Source of the DNA: Acetoanaerobium noterae
Lineage (GTDB): Bacteria; Bacillota; Clostridia; Peptostreptococcales; Filifactoraceae
Direction of reading: 5' to 3'
DNA length: 64,000 nt
NCBI RefSeq assembly: GCF_900168025.1
Contig: NZ_FUYN01000002.1
Span: 398,343-462,342, forward strand
How positions within the stretch are numbered: position 1 is the first letter of the stretch; each line of letters starts with the position of its first letter. The position numbers and the translations under genes are program-made. The notes beneath the pieces are model-generated. The model had not been told where the DNA came from and ran no database searches. It saw only the letters and a list, made by a program, of their open reading frames with translations. Of this stretch, positions 36,572 through 46,178 are shown piece after piece.

Positions 36572-37294
36572 ATGAATATACTTATACTCACAGATAATGA
36601 ATTTCTTTATATAAGTTTCAAAAAGTTGATAATGGGCTGTGATTTTGAAGGGATCAAGTTTGACTACTTTTATTCATACAATAATGAATTTTTGCAAAAA
36701 AAATGCATCAATAATTTCAAAGCTATAAACCTCAAAAAAAAATGTGATGTTATTATTGAAAATTACGATTTGGTTTTCTCACTCCACTGCAAACAATTAT
36801 TCCCACCTGAGTTGGTTAAAAGCGTACGTTGTGTCAATGTACATCCGGGCTTAAATCCACATAATAGGGGATGGTTCCCACAAGTATTTAGCATTATCAA
36901 TAAGCTACCAATAGGAGTAACAATTCATGAAATGGATGAAGAATTAGATCATGGTCCAATTATTGTTCAAAAAGAGCTAGAAATAAGAGCTTGGGAGACT
37001 TCGTATGATGTTTATCAACGAATTCAAGAATTAGAGATTGAACTTATTAGAGAAAATTTACTAAAAATAATTAATAATGAGTATAAAGCAGTTCAACCAA
37101 ACTCTGAAGGAAATGTTAACTTAAAGAAAGACTTTAATGAGCTTTGTGAAATTGATTTAGATAAGAAAGTAAGTTATAGAGAGGCTATTGACTTCTTTAG
37201 ATCTATGAGTTTTAAAGGTTATAAAAACGCATACTTCCATGATGAAGAAGGAAATAAGATTTTTGTCGAGATAGAATTAGAAAAGGAGGAATAA
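36572..37294 (+). CDS. dTDP-4-amino-4,6-dideoxyglucose formyltransferase (VioF-like)
   Basis: 240 residues, an N10-formyltetrahydrofolate-dependent sugar N-formyltransferase. The Asn-His-Asp catalytic triad is recognisable: N and H in CVNVHPGLNPHNRGWFPQ (about residue 87 onward) and D in EELDHGPIIVQ (about 125). The FMT-like fold with this NRGWFPQ segment is characteristic of enzymes that formylate amino sugars rather than tRNA. The following genes supply its substrate (transaminase, RmlA, RmlB). It starts a new transcription unit after a 153-base gap. Moderate uncertainty remains between the 4-amino-glucose and 3-amino families. Confidence 0.85.
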   Translation: MNILILTDNEFLYISFKKLIMGCDFEGIKFDYFYSYNNEFLQKKCINNFKAINLKKKCDVIIENYDLVFSLHCKQLFPPELVKSVRCVNVHPGLNPHNRGWFPQVFSIINKLPIGVTIHEMDEELDHGPIIVQKELEIRAWETSYDVYQRIQELEIELIRENLLKIINNEYKAVQPNSEGNVNLKKDFNELCEIDLDKKVSYREAIDFFRSMSFKGYKNAYFHDEEGNKIFVEIELEKEE

Positions 37295-37298
37295 GGTG

Positions 37299-38399
37299 AT
37301 GAGTAATAAAAAACAGATATTAGTTACCAAGTCCTCCATGCCTCCATTAGAAGAATATATTAATGAAATAAAAGGTTTGTGGGAAAGTCACTGGTTAACA
37401 AATATGGGAGAGAAACATCTTGAACTTGAGGACAAGCTGAATAATTATCTGAAAACAAACAATATAACTTTGTTTACAAATGGACACCTAGCATTAGAAT
37501 GCGCCATTGCTGCTCTCAATCTTACCGGTGAGGTTATAACTACACCTTATACATTTGTCTCAACAACTCATGCTATTTTCAGGAACGGGCTAACGCCAGT
37601 TTTTTGTGACATTAATTCTGAAGACTATACAATTGATGTTACCAAAATAGAAAAATTGATTACGGAAAAAACAAGTGCAATTATTCCAGTGCATGTATAT
37701 GGGAACGTCTGTAACATTGAAGAAATTCAAAGAATTGCTGATAAGTATAATCTAAGGGTAATTTATGATGCCGCTCACACTTTTGGTATTACTGTCAACG
37801 AAGTAGGTATTGGAAACTTTGGAGATGTATCCATGTTTAGTTTTCATGCAACAAAAGTATTTAACACAATTGAGGGAGGGGCACTCACATATAACAATCC
37901 CAAACTTCAGCAGGTTTTAAATGATATCAAGAATTTTGGAATTACTGGTCCTGAAACCATCGAGTATATTGGCGGAAATGCTAAAATGAACGAATTTCAA
38001 GCTGCTATGGGTTTATGCAATTTAAGACATGTAGATGAGGAAATCGAAAAAAGAAAGTTAGTAGTTGATCGGTATTATGAAAACTTAAGTAATATTGATG
38101 GAATAATATTGTCTAAGCCACAAAAAGGAGTCAAGAGTAATTATGCGTATTTTCCAGTTATATTCGATGGTTTCAAGAAAGATAGAAATCAAGTTTTTGA
38201 AGAACTAAAGGATAATAATATTATTACAAGAAAATATTTTTATCCACTTACAAATGCTATTGAGTGTTATCAGGACGAATATAATGTTGATGATACTCCA
38301 GTAGCAAAACACATTGCGGAGCATGTACTGACACTACCATTATATTCAGATTTAGGACTAGAAGATGTTGATAGAATTTGTGAAATTATTAAGAGATAA
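37299..38399 (+). CDS. dTDP-4-amino-4,6-dideoxy-D-glucose transaminase (VioA-like DegT family)
   Basis: 366 residues. PLP-dependent sugar aminotransferase: [29 protein letters not shown], the cofactor aspartate in [11 protein letters not shown], and the Schiff-base lysine in [17 protein letters not shown]. The SFHATK-NTIEGG form is the one seen in VioA-type enzymes, which aminate dTDP-4-keto-6-deoxyglucose using glutamate. A GTG three bases earlier (37296) could also serve as start; AAGGAGG lies 9 bases before the ATG. It sits two bases after the formyltransferase. Confidence 0.88.
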   Translation: MSNKKQILVTKSSMPPLEEYINEIKGLWESHWLTNMGEKHLELEDKLNNYLKTNNITLFTNGHLALECAIAALNLTGEVITTPYTFVSTTHAIFRNGLTPVFCDINSEDYTIDVTKIEKLITEKTSAIIPVHVYGNVCNIEEIQRIADKYNLRVIYDAAHTFGITVNEVGIGNFGDVSMFSFHATKVFNTIEGGALTYNNPKLQQVLNDIKNFGITGPETIEYIGGNAKMNEFQAAMGLCNLRHVDEEIEKRKLVVDRYYENLSNIDGIILSKPQKGVKSNYAYFPVIFDGFKKDRNQVFEELKDNNIITRKYFYPLTNAIECYQDEYNVDDTPVAKHIAEHVLTLPLYSDLGLEDVDRICEIIKR

Positions 38400-38410
38400 G
38401 AGGTGATTTG

Positions 38411-39280
38411 ATGAAAGGAATTATTTTAGCTGGTGGGAAGGGAACTAGACTATATCCTATGACACAAGCAATATCAAAACAATTATTACCTATTTATGAT
38501 AAACCAATGATTTATTATCCTCTTTCAGTTTTGATGATGACAGGAATTAGAGAAATACTTATTATTTCAACTCCAGAGGACACACCTATTTATGAGAAAC
38601 TATTAGGTGATGGATTAAACTTAGGTATTCAAATTGAGTATAAAGTACAAGACACACCAAGAGGGCTTGCGGATGCCTTTATTTTGGGCGAACAGTTTAT
38701 TGGAAGCGAGAGTGTTTGTTTAATTTTAGGTGATAATATTTTTTACGGACAAGATTTTGTTAGGCAATTAAAAGATGCAAGTAATCTTAAAGAAGGCGCG
38801 ATAGTCTTTGGATATCCAGTTAAAGACCCAAAATCTTTTGGAGTTGTCGAGTTTGATGATAATAGCAGGGTTGTTTCAATAGAAGAAAAGCCACAGAAAC
38901 CTAAATCAAATTATGCTGTACCAGGTTTGTACTTCTATGACAATAACGTAGTTGAGATTGCTAAAAATGTAAAGCCTTCTGAACGTGGAGAAATTGAGAT
39001 TACTTCAATAAATAACGTATACCTTGAAAAGAAGGATTTAAATGTGGTTCTTTTAGGGCGTGGTATGGCATGGCTTGATACTGGAACACCAGAAGGAATG
39101 CTTAAGGCTGCTGAATATGTAGAGGCAGTACAAGCAAGACAAGGCTTTTATATTGCATGCCTTGAAGAGATAGCTTGGAGAAGAGGATTTATAGACGATA
39201 ATAAGCTTAGAGAAGTTGGAGAAAGCCTTAAGATGACAGATTATGGTCAATATATATTGTCGTTGTTAGAAGAGCTATAA
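38411..39280 (+). CDS. rfbA: glucose-1-phosphate thymidylyltransferase
   Basis: 289 residues, the standard RmlA length. It has the nucleotidyltransferase loop [16 protein letters not shown], the [18 protein letters not shown] motif, [30 protein letters not shown] and [10 protein letters not shown]. It makes dTDP-glucose from dTTP and glucose-1-phosphate, the first step of the four-gene pathway here. ATG 38411 follows GAGGTGATTTG. Confidence 0.96.
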   Translation: MKGIILAGGKGTRLYPMTQAISKQLLPIYDKPMIYYPLSVLMMTGIREILIISTPEDTPIYEKLLGDGLNLGIQIEYKVQDTPRGLADAFILGEQFIGSESVCLILGDNIFYGQDFVRQLKDASNLKEGAIVFGYPVKDPKSFGVVEFDDNSRVVSIEEKPQKPKSNYAVPGLYFYDNNVVEIAKNVKPSERGEIEITSINNVYLEKKDLNVVLLGRGMAWLDTGTPEGMLKAAEYVEAVQARQGFYIACLEEIAWRRGFIDDNKLREVGESLKMTDYGQYILSLLEEL

Positions 39281-39305
39281 TCCATAAAAAGAAAGGTGAA
39301 CTCAG

Positions 39306-40361
39306 ATGAAAAACGTTTTAGTAACAGGTGGAGCTGGATTTATAGGTAGTAACTTTGTCAAGATGATGGTTGAAAAGTATCCAAAGTATAATATTTTAAA
39401 TCTAGATGCATTAACATATGCTGGAAATCTTGAAAATCTTTCTGATATAGATACAGCTTCTAATTATACATTTGTTAAAGCAGATGTTAGAGATAGAGAG
39501 GTAATAGAGCAGATTTTTAATACTCAAGATATAGATTTGGTAGTTAATTTTGCAGCAGAGTCTCATGTGGATAGAAGTATAGATGAACCAGAAGTTTTTT
39601 TAACGACTAACATCATAGGAACGCAAGTACTTTTAGATGCCGCAAAGAAATACTGGAAAATCAATCCTGATGACAAATATTGCAAAGAATATAAAGAAGG
39701 AGTTAAATTTCTTCAAGTTTCTACTGATGAAGTTTATGGGGCGCTTGGTGAAACAGGTATGTTTGTAGAGACAATGCCTCTTATGCCAAACAGCCCGTAT
39801 TCAGCATCAAAAGCAAGTGCAGATATGATTGTTAGAGTTTATAATGAAACTTTTGGATTACCTGTTAATATTACAAGATGTAGTAACAATTATGGTCCAT
39901 ATCAATTTCCAGAAAAGCTAATACCATTGATGATTAATAACTGTATGAAAGGAAAAAATCTTCCTGTATACGGGGATGGAATGCAAGTAAGAGATTGGCT
40001 CCATGTTTCTGATCACTGTTCAGCAATTGACACAGTTCTTCATAAAGGTATAGATGGAGAAGTTTATAATGTTGGTGGAAATAACGAGAAAGCTAATATA
40101 GAAATAGTAAAACTAATTATTAATACTCTTGGAAAGTCAGAAAATCTGATTAAGTATGTTAAAGATCGTCCAGGTCATGATCGAAGGTATGCAATTGACA
40201 ATACTAAAATTACTACTGAACTTAGATGGGAGCCACAATATACCTTTGAACAAGGTATGAAAGAAACAATTCAATGGTACCTTGATAATACTAATTGGAT
40301 TGAGAATATCATTTCAGGTGACTATGCGAATTACTATGACAGAATGTACATGGGGGTTTAG
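39306..40361 (+). CDS. rfbB: dTDP-glucose 4,6-dehydratase
   Basis: 351 residues, an extended short-chain dehydrogenase. NAD-binding GGAGFIGSNFVKMM, the NFAAESHVDRSI motif, the STDEVYG catalytic segment, SPYSASKASADM (Tyr-x-x-x-Lys), and SNNYGPYQFPEKLIPLMI. It yields dTDP-4-keto-6-deoxyglucose. RmlC and RmlD are absent, so the product goes to the transaminase and formyltransferase upstream rather than to rhamnose. Confidence 0.96.
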   Translation: MKNVLVTGGAGFIGSNFVKMMVEKYPKYNILNLDALTYAGNLENLSDIDTASNYTFVKADVRDREVIEQIFNTQDIDLVVNFAAESHVDRSIDEPEVFLTTNIIGTQVLLDAAKKYWKINPDDKYCKEYKEGVKFLQVSTDEVYGALGETGMFVETMPLMPNSPYSASKASADMIVRVYNETFGLPVNITRCSNNYGPYQFPEKLIPLMINNCMKGKNLPVYGDGMQVRDWLHVSDHCSAIDTVLHKGIDGEVYNVGGNNEKANIEIVKLIINTLGKSENLIKYVKDRPGHDRRYAIDNTKITTELRWEPQYTFEQGMKETIQWYLDNTNWIENIISGDYANYYDRMYMGV

Positions 40362-40437
40362 CTGTTCTGAGATTTTATAATAATTTCCAAGACTGCCTAA
40401 TCTAATATTCATATCCCCAGAAATACAAGTCATCAAG

Positions 40438-40743
40438 ATGGATGGTGTATATTTTTGGTATAAGTTATTTGATATGGTAGAAAAGATATTGCCATTCAGT
40501 TTATTTAAATCGCTAAAGTTTACTTCAAAAATTAAGGGTTTGTCTGATAGATGGGTGATGTCACATTTTTTATTAAGTATTCTGAGCTTATATACCATAA
40601 ACACTAATATCTCAAGAGGAATTAAAACAATAATTGTAGTATATACGGCTTTACTTATTTTTGAAATTGTTATTTATCAAAATAATATTCTTTTATTTTA
40701 TCCCTATAAATCATACATAAATAAAAAACCCCAGACTGTTTAG
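40438..40743 (+). CDS. possible small membrane protein or gene fragment
   Basis: 101 codons lie in the 512-base gap after rfbB. Two hydrophobic stretches are visible (HFLLSILSLYTINTN and IIVVYTALLIFEIVIYQN). There is no good ribosome binding site before ATG 40438, and the first half reads like the middle of a longer protein, so this may be a leftover of a glycan-locus gene. It ends just before a terminator. Not recognised. Confidence 0.3.
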   Translation: MDGVYFWYKLFDMVEKILPFSLFKSLKFTSKIKGLSDRWVMSHFLLSILSLYTINTNISRGIKTIIVVYTALLIFEIVIYQNNILLFYPYKSYINKKPQTV

Positions 40744-40753
40744 TGAATCTATT

Positions 40754-40791
40754 AGGTCTAATTATTAAGAAAAATATTAGACCTCTTTTTA
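40754..40791 (+). terminator. intrinsic terminator ending the glycan locus
   Basis: AGGTCTAAT (40754-40762) pairs with ATTAGACCT (40776-40784), followed by CTTTTT. Confidence 0.85.
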
Positions 40792-40804
40792 TAATTTCCA
40801 TTCG

Positions 40805-40845
40805 GGACATATGTCCTTTAGAAACCCTTTTATTAATTCTATAAT
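40805..40845 (+). promoter_or_regulatory. promoter with Crp-type palindrome upstream of the regulator gene
   Basis: GGACATATGTCC (40805-40816) is a perfect 12-bp palindrome. It abuts a weak -35 (TTTAGA, 40817-40822), 17 bases before a perfect TATAAT (40840-40845). Such a position suits binding by a Crp/Fnr dimer, probably the product of the gene at 40874. Confidence 0.5.
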
Positions 40846-40873
40846 GAAATTAAGCAGATGAGGAGGATAAGAG

Positions 40874-41548
40874 TTGAAGGAGTTGTTTAGAAAAGATTAT
40901 CCTATGTTCAAGCTTGTTTTAAATTCAAAGCCGGATATTTTAGATAAGTGGGAAGTGCTGGATTTTGAAAAGGATGAGGTCATTTGCAAGTACAATGAGG
41001 TTTATGAATATTTTTGTGTGCTTCTAAAAGGAAGCATCAATATCTACCATACCTCGGAGAAGGGGAAAACCTATTCCCAGTCTGTATATAAAGAAGGAAG
41101 CTATTTTGGTGAGCTAGAGATATTTCACAGTTTGCCCTATGTATGCGAGATAAAGGCTATGAACAGAGTAAGGCTTATAAGGCTGAAAAAATGTTATTTT
41201 GAGAAATGGATTAACAGTGATAATGAGGTAGCGATTTATATATTAAAAAGTCTATGTAAGACTAGCTACGAACTTTCAAAGAAGGCTATAGTTGATACCC
41301 TGTATTCACTTAAGTTTAGAATCTGCGATTATCTCATCACTTCTTATGAGAGCAGAGTAAAGAAAGAGCACAACAAGTTTTACATCAGCAAAGACCATCT
41401 CAGTGAGCACTTTGTGGTTACTAGAAGAAGTATAAATAGGATACTTAAGGATATCCACGACAAGGGTTACATAAGTGTATATAGAGACAAGATTGAGATT
41501 CTGGATATTGATTCTCTGATTGATGAAAGAGAAAGTGAGCGGTATTAA
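40874..41548 (+). CDS. Crp/Fnr-family transcriptional regulator
   Basis: 224 residues. The N-terminal cyclic-nucleotide-binding-type beta barrel spans about 20-115 (EYFCVLLKGSINIYHTSEKG, SYFGELEIFHSLPYVCEIKA). A long dimer helix follows, then a winged helix near 155-215 (KDHLSEHFVVTRRSINRILK, GYISVYRDKIEILD). There are no clustered cysteines for an Fe-S centre, so it is not a classic Fnr. The effector is unknown. TTG start with AGGAGG. It directly precedes the nucleoside importer operon (38 bases), making it the likely regulator of that operon. Confidence 0.9.
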   Translation: MKELFRKDYPMFKLVLNSKPDILDKWEVLDFEKDEVICKYNEVYEYFCVLLKGSINIYHTSEKGKTYSQSVYKEGSYFGELEIFHSLPYVCEIKAMNRVRLIRLKKCYFEKWINSDNEVAIYILKSLCKTSYELSKKAIVDTLYSLKFRICDYLITSYESRVKKEHNKFYISKDHLSEHFVVTRRSINRILKDIHDKGYISVYRDKIEILDIDSLIDERESERY

Positions 41549-41586
41549 GCCGATTTGGCTAAAATATACATAAGGAGGAGAAGGAT

Positions 41587-42609
41587 TTGAAGAAGAAAAT
41601 ATTTGGATTTGTAAGTATGTTTTTGATTATGGCTATGGTGATGGTAGGCTGCGCAGGCAATCAGCCAGCTGAGCAAAGTGAAGAGCCAGCGACAGAGGAA
41701 GCTAGTGCGCTTAAGGTAGCTCTAGTAGTAGCTGGAGGATTAGGTGACAGATCTTTTTATGATTCAAGTAATGAAGGTCTAAAGATGGCAATTGAAAAGC
41801 TAGGAGTAGAAGGCAAGGTACTTGAGTGTAAGAATGACCCTACTCTATATACTGACCAGCTAGTTCAGGCATCTACTGCAAGTGATGTTGTGGTTGTAGT
41901 TGGTTTTGAGTTTTATGATGTAATCCAAGAGGTAGCAGCTGAGTTTCCTGACAAGAAGTACATCTATATCGACAATGTTATTGAAAATGTAGAAAATATC
42001 ACATGCATAGACTACAAGGAAAATGAAGGTTCTTTCTTATCAGGAGCACTAGCTGCTATGGAATCTAAGACTGGAAAGATAGGTATGGTTGGGGGTATGG
42101 ATATACCAGTAATCAGAAATTTCCAAGTTGGTTATGAGGCTGGAGCAAAGTATATCAATCCGGATATCCAAGTTGAGACTATTTTTGCTGGAGATTTTGA
42201 AGACCCTGCTAAAGGTAAGGAAAGTGCTCTTGCATTATATGCAAAAGATATTGATATAGTTTTCCAAGTTGCTGGTAAAACTGGCGAAGGTGTGTTTGAG
42301 GCAGCAAAGGATACAGGCAAGTTTGCTATAGGTGTGGACTCTGACCAAAGATACATAAATCCAGATGCAATCATTGCAAGTATGATTAAAGGTGTGGACA
42401 TTTCTATTTATGAAACTATAGAGAAGATTCAAAAGGGTGAGTTTGAATCTGGTAATGTTTATGAGTACGGAGCAAAAGAAAACGGTGTAAGAATAGCTTA
42501 TGGAACTGAGGATATGCCAAAGCTAGTGTCTGATGAGGCTATGAATCAGATACAAGAGCTTACAGCTATGATAATCCAAGGAGATATAGAGGTTCCAGAG
42601 GCAAACTAA
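41587..42609 (+). CDS. BMP-family substrate-binding lipoprotein (nucleoside ABC importer)
   Basis: 340 residues. The lipoprotein signal peptide ends in a clear lipobox (MVMVGCAGN, Cys about 22). The mature part is a PnrA/TmpC-type periplasmic-binding fold: LKVALVVAGGLGDRSFYDS, FPDKKYIYIDNV, GSFLSGALAAMESKTGKIGM, DIVFQVAGKTGEGVFEAAKD. These proteins bind purine nucleosides such as inosine or adenosine, and feed NupOPQ-type ABC transporters. Strong AGGAGGAGAAGG before the TTG start. The transporter genes follow, then a nucleoside phosphorylase, which supports a nucleoside substrate. Confidence 0.92.
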   Translation: MKKKIFGFVSMFLIMAMVMVGCAGNQPAEQSEEPATEEASALKVALVVAGGLGDRSFYDSSNEGLKMAIEKLGVEGKVLECKNDPTLYTDQLVQASTASDVVVVVGFEFYDVIQEVAAEFPDKKYIYIDNVIENVENITCIDYKENEGSFLSGALAAMESKTGKIGMVGGMDIPVIRNFQVGYEAGAKYINPDIQVETIFAGDFEDPAKGKESALALYAKDIDIVFQVAGKTGEGVFEAAKDTGKFAIGVDSDQRYINPDAIIASMIKGVDISIYETIEKIQKGEFESGNVYEYGAKENGVRIAYGTEDMPKLVSDEAMNQIQELTAMIIQGDIEVPEAN

Positions 42610-42621
42610 TACTAGGATTGT

Positions 42622-42652
42622 AAAAAGAAGAAGCTCGCTTCTTCTTTTTTTC
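42622..42652 (+). terminator. hairpin between binding-protein and ATPase genes
   Basis: AAAGAAGAAGC pairs with GCTTCTTCTTT around a 2-nt loop, followed by a T-run. Probably it lets most transcripts end after the abundant binding protein, with partial read-through into the importer genes. Confidence 0.75.
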
Positions 42653-42677
42653 TAGGTTGATATAAGGAGAGCTAGGT

Positions 42678-44198
42678 ATGAGCGAAGAGATTATTAAGTT
42701 AATAGGTATTACTAAGAGGTTTCCAGGAGTGCTTGCAAACGACAATGTAACTCTAGATGTAAGAAAAGGAGAAATCTATGCTTTAGTAGGAGAAAATGGA
42801 GCGGGAAAATCTACTCTGATGAAAACTATGTATGGACTTCACCAGCCTACAGAGGGAGAGGTATGGATTAAGGGTAAGAAGATTGAGGATTTTAGTCCAT
42901 CTACAGCTATAAAAAATGGAATAGGTATGGTGCATCAGCATTTTATGCTACTGCCATCGTTTACTATTGCAGAAAATATAGTTCTAGGTAAAGAGCTCAG
43001 AAAAAACAGAGTATTTCTAGACAAGGATGAAGCAAATAAAAAGGTGATAAGTCTATCAAAGGAATATGGACTAGAGGTAGATCCAAAGCTAAAGATAGAG
43101 GATGCTTCAGTAGGGCTACAGCAGAGAGTTGAGATACTAAAGGCTCTATATAAGGGAGCAGATATTTTGATTCTAGATGAGCCTACAGCTGTGCTTACTC
43201 CTCAGGAAACTAAGGAGCTGTTTGCAGTTATTAAAAAGCTCGTAAAGGAAAAGGATATGACTGTTATTATCATAACTCATAAGCTAAATGAGGTAATTGA
43301 GATATCAGACAGAGTAGGGGTCATGAGGGCAGGAAAGCTCATAGGAGTAGAAAATACAAAGGATGTCACTGAGAAGATACTAGCAGAGATGATGGTTGGA
43401 AGAGAGGTACTATTTGAGCAGATAGATAAAAATGATGCCTATGGCGATATTTTAGTACAGGTGGATAATTTATGGGTAAAGGACAACAGGGGATTTGACG
43501 CTATAAAGGGGATATCTTTTGGAGTGAGAGCTGGAGAGATTCTAGGAATAGCTGGAATAGAAGGAAACGGACAAAGTGAGCTTATAGAGGCTCTTACAGG
43601 AATTAGAAAAGTAGAAAAGGGCAAGGTATATATAAAAAATAAAGAGGCTACGAATTTATCACCTAAGAAAATAAGAGAAATGGGAACATCTCATATCCCT
43701 GAGGATAGATTGACAACTGGCATGAGCAAGGACTCTAGTATAGAGGACAATATCCTAATGGGCAAACAACACAACGAGGAGTTTGCTACAAAGGGTATTC
43801 AGCTAAAGAGAAAGAGTATAAAAAAGTATGCCAAGGATTTAATTGAGAAGTTTGATGTGAGAACTGCATCTGAAGAGGTGAAAATGGGCTCGCTTTCAGG
43901 TGGTAATATGCAAAAGGTGATAATAGCTAGAGAGTTTTCTTTTGATACTCCGATTTTATTTATCTCTCAGCCGACTAGAGGGGTGGATATAGGGGCTATA
44001 GAGTTTATCCATGAGCAGATAGTGAAAAAGAGAAACGAGGGCTGCGCTATAGTTCTTGTGTCTGCTGAACTAGATGAGATTTTTAGGCTATCTGACAGGA
44101 TTCTTTGTCTTTATGAAGGAAATATTACTGGGAAATTTAAAAATGGAGAGATTTCGAAGCTTGACATTGGTTACTATATGACTGGAAATAGGAATTAG
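42678..44198 (+). CDS. nucleoside ABC transporter ATP-binding protein (two ATPase domains)
   Basis: 506 residues with two fused ABC domains, as in NupO/RbsA-type importers. Domain 1: Walker A GENGAGKSTLMK, Q-loop GMVHQHFMLLPSFT, signature VGLQQRVEILKALY, Walker B ILILDEPTAVLTPQE. Domain 2 (from about 255): a degenerate Walker A (GIEGNGQSELIEAL), PEDRLTTGM, signature LSGGNMQKVIIARE, and FISQPTRGVDIGAIEF. The degenerate second site is usual for this family. It energises uptake through the two permeases encoded next. Confidence 0.94.
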   Translation: MSEEIIKLIGITKRFPGVLANDNVTLDVRKGEIYALVGENGAGKSTLMKTMYGLHQPTEGEVWIKGKKIEDFSPSTAIKNGIGMVHQHFMLLPSFTIAENIVLGKELRKNRVFLDKDEANKKVISLSKEYGLEVDPKLKIEDASVGLQQRVEILKALYKGADILILDEPTAVLTPQETKELFAVIKKLVKEKDMTVIIITHKLNEVIEISDRVGVMRAGKLIGVENTKDVTEKILAEMMVGREVLFEQIDKNDAYGDILVQVDNLWVKDNRGFDAIKGISFGVRAGEILGIAGIEGNGQSELIEALTGIRKVEKGKVYIKNKEATNLSPKKIREMGTSHIPEDRLTTGMSKDSSIEDNILMGKQHNEEFATKGIQLKRKSIKKYAKDLIEKFDVRTASEEVKMGSLSGGNMQKVIIAREFSFDTPILFISQPTRGVDIGAIEFIHEQIVKKRNEGCAIVLVSAELDEIFRLSDRILCLYEGNITGKFKNGEISKLDIGYYMTGNRN

Positions 44199-44210
44199 GA
44201 TGGTGTAGGC

Positions 44211-45272
44211 ATGAGAGGAAAGTTTAATGAACAATTAGAATATCTGGGTTCTCTTTTTATTGCGATATTTCTAGCTCTTGTTCTCGGAGCTGGAATTATG
44301 ATTTTAAATGGAAAGAATCCGGTGCAGGGCTATATGGCTCTAGTAAGTGGAGCTCTAGGCTCAAAGTATTTGCTTGCAACTACTCTAGCAAAAACAGTAC
44401 CGCTTATTCTGACTGGACTTGCTACAGCTATTTCATTTAAAAGTGGAATTTTTAATATAGGTGGTGAAGGTCAGCTTTATTTAGGAGCTTTTGCTGCTGC
44501 TTATGTAGGGTTTACTTTTACAGAGCTTCCTGTGGTGGCAGGGATAGTATTAGCAGTGATAGCGGCTATGGTAGTAGGCGGGCTTTATGCTTTTATACCA
44601 GCGCTTTTGAAAGTGTATTACAACATAGATGAGGTTATTACTACGATAATGTTTAACAGTATAGCAATTATGTTTACTGGATATCTAGTAAACTATCCAT
44701 TTCAGGCATCTCAAGGGAAAATGGGTGGAACTGATATGATAGCTGAGGGATTCAAGTTTCCAAAGCTAGTAGCTATGAGCAAGCTAAATACCAGTATTTT
44801 TTATACTATGATTATTGCAGTTTTGATTTATTACTTAATGAAAAAGACTTCATATGGCTACAACTTTAAGATAGTAGGAGAAAACAGCATTTTTTCTAGG
44901 TATGCAGGGATAAATAATAAGAAGTATATGATTTGGGCGATGATTATCTCTGGTGCTTTATGTGGTATAGCAGGGGCTTTTGAGGTATATGGAACTCATT
45001 ATAGATTTTTGCAAAACATTTCAAAGGGATTGGCCTTTGATGGGATGCTAGTATCTCTTATTGTTAAGAACAATCCTGTAGGGATAGTGCTGATGTCGCT
45101 ATTCTTTGCGATTTTAAAGACGGGGTCAAATGCTATGGAGCTAAATACAGGGGTTCCTTCTGAACTTATTTTAGTTATTCAGTCGGTTATCATTTTATTT
45201 ATAGCAGGTGAGAGCGGATTTAAGGAGATATTAAAAAGAAGACAGCTAAATAAAGCAAGGAAGGTGAAATAA
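44211..45272 (+). CDS. nucleoside ABC transporter permease (NupP-like)
   Basis: 353 residues, with about nine membrane segments of the BPD_transp_2 family (SLFIAIFLALVLGAGIMILN, VPLILTGLATAISFKSGIFN, IGGEGQLYLGAFAAAYVG). The FKSGIFNIGGEGQLYLGA motif is characteristic of BMP-linked nucleoside permeases. Begins 12 bases after the ATPase gene; its TAA shares a base with the next ATG. Confidence 0.92.
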   Translation: MRGKFNEQLEYLGSLFIAIFLALVLGAGIMILNGKNPVQGYMALVSGALGSKYLLATTLAKTVPLILTGLATAISFKSGIFNIGGEGQLYLGAFAAAYVGFTFTELPVVAGIVLAVIAAMVVGGLYAFIPALLKVYYNIDEVITTIMFNSIAIMFTGYLVNYPFQASQGKMGGTDMIAEGFKFPKLVAMSKLNTSIFYTMIIAVLIYYLMKKTSYGYNFKIVGENSIFSRYAGINNKKYMIWAMIISGALCGIAGAFEVYGTHYRFLQNISKGLAFDGMLVSLIVKNNPVGIVLMSLFFAILKTGSNAMELNTGVPSELILVIQSVIILFIAGESGFKEILKRRQLNKARKVK

Positions 45273-46177
45273 TGAAGGATATATTTGATTTGGCTCTACT
45301 ACAAAATACCATCAGAACAGCTACTCCCCTTATTTTAGCAGCTCTAGGCGGTCTTCTTACCATGCATGCAGGGATACTAAATATAGGTATGGAGGGCATG
45401 ATACTTATAGGGGCTTTTTTCGGAGTATTAGGAAGCTACTTTTTTGCCTCTTCTTTTATGGGTGTAGTTCTTGCTATTATTTCTGGAATTGTTATAGGGG
45501 CTTTATTTGGCTTCTTTGTTATTGAATTAAAATCAGATGAGTTTATTATAGGTATCGCTATTAATATTTTTGCAGGTGGACTTACAGTTTTTTTACTTAG
45601 AAGTATTTTTGGCGTGAAAGGTGCTTTTTCTTCACCAGATATCAAGCCGCTTCCGGATTTGCATCTTCCATTTTTGGATAAAATTGAGGTGCTGGATAAG
45701 ATATTTAACAATCACTCGATTTTAGTGTATGTAAGCTGGATACTTGTGTTACTTATATATATTTTGCTTTACAAAACTCCTTATGGCTACTGGATAAGAG
45801 GGGTAGGAGAGCATGAAGAGGCTATAGAGACGGCAGGGATTAATCCTAAGAAAATAAAGTACATTTCATCTATTTTAGGTGGAGTTTTCTGTGGGATAGC
45901 AGGAGCTCATCTTTCGCTGGGATATCTTACTCTATTTACTGAAAATATGAGCGCAGGTAAAGGCTTTATCTCACTAGCCGCTATTATTTTTGGTGGGTCA
46001 AATCCTATAAAGGTTTACGGAGCATCCTTGCTTTTTGGATTCTTTGATGCACTGGGAATCAGGATGCAGTCACTAGGAATAGCTTCGCAGTTTACTCAGA
46101 TGATTCCTTATGTTGCTACTGTGCTAGTACTATTTATGGTAGCTCAAAAGAAGCTGATGAAGAGAAAGGGGAACTAA
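45272..46177 (+). CDS. nucleoside ABC transporter permease (NupQ-like)
   Basis: 301 residues, second subunit of the BPD_transp_2 pair. TATPLILAALGGLLTMHAGI, LNIGMEGMILIGAFFGVLG, and the C-terminal IFGGSNPIKVYGASLLFGF segment match this family. Together with the 44211 permease it forms the heterodimeric channel. Overlaps the previous gene by one base. Confidence 0.92.
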   Translation: MKDIFDLALLQNTIRTATPLILAALGGLLTMHAGILNIGMEGMILIGAFFGVLGSYFFASSFMGVVLAIISGIVIGALFGFFVIELKSDEFIIGIAINIFAGGLTVFLLRSIFGVKGAFSSPDIKPLPDLHLPFLDKIEVLDKIFNNHSILVYVSWILVLLIYILLYKTPYGYWIRGVGEHEEAIETAGINPKKIKYISSILGGVFCGIAGAHLSLGYLTLFTENMSAGKGFISLAAIIFGGSNPIKVYGASLLFGFFDALGIRMQSLGIASQFTQMIPYVATVLVLFMVAQKKLMKRKGN

Positions 46178-46178
46178 A

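Noticed and set aside
36572-37294. Methionyl-tRNA formyltransferase
   Set aside because: It lacks the C-terminal tRNA-binding domain, is too short, and is embedded with dTDP-amino-sugar genes.
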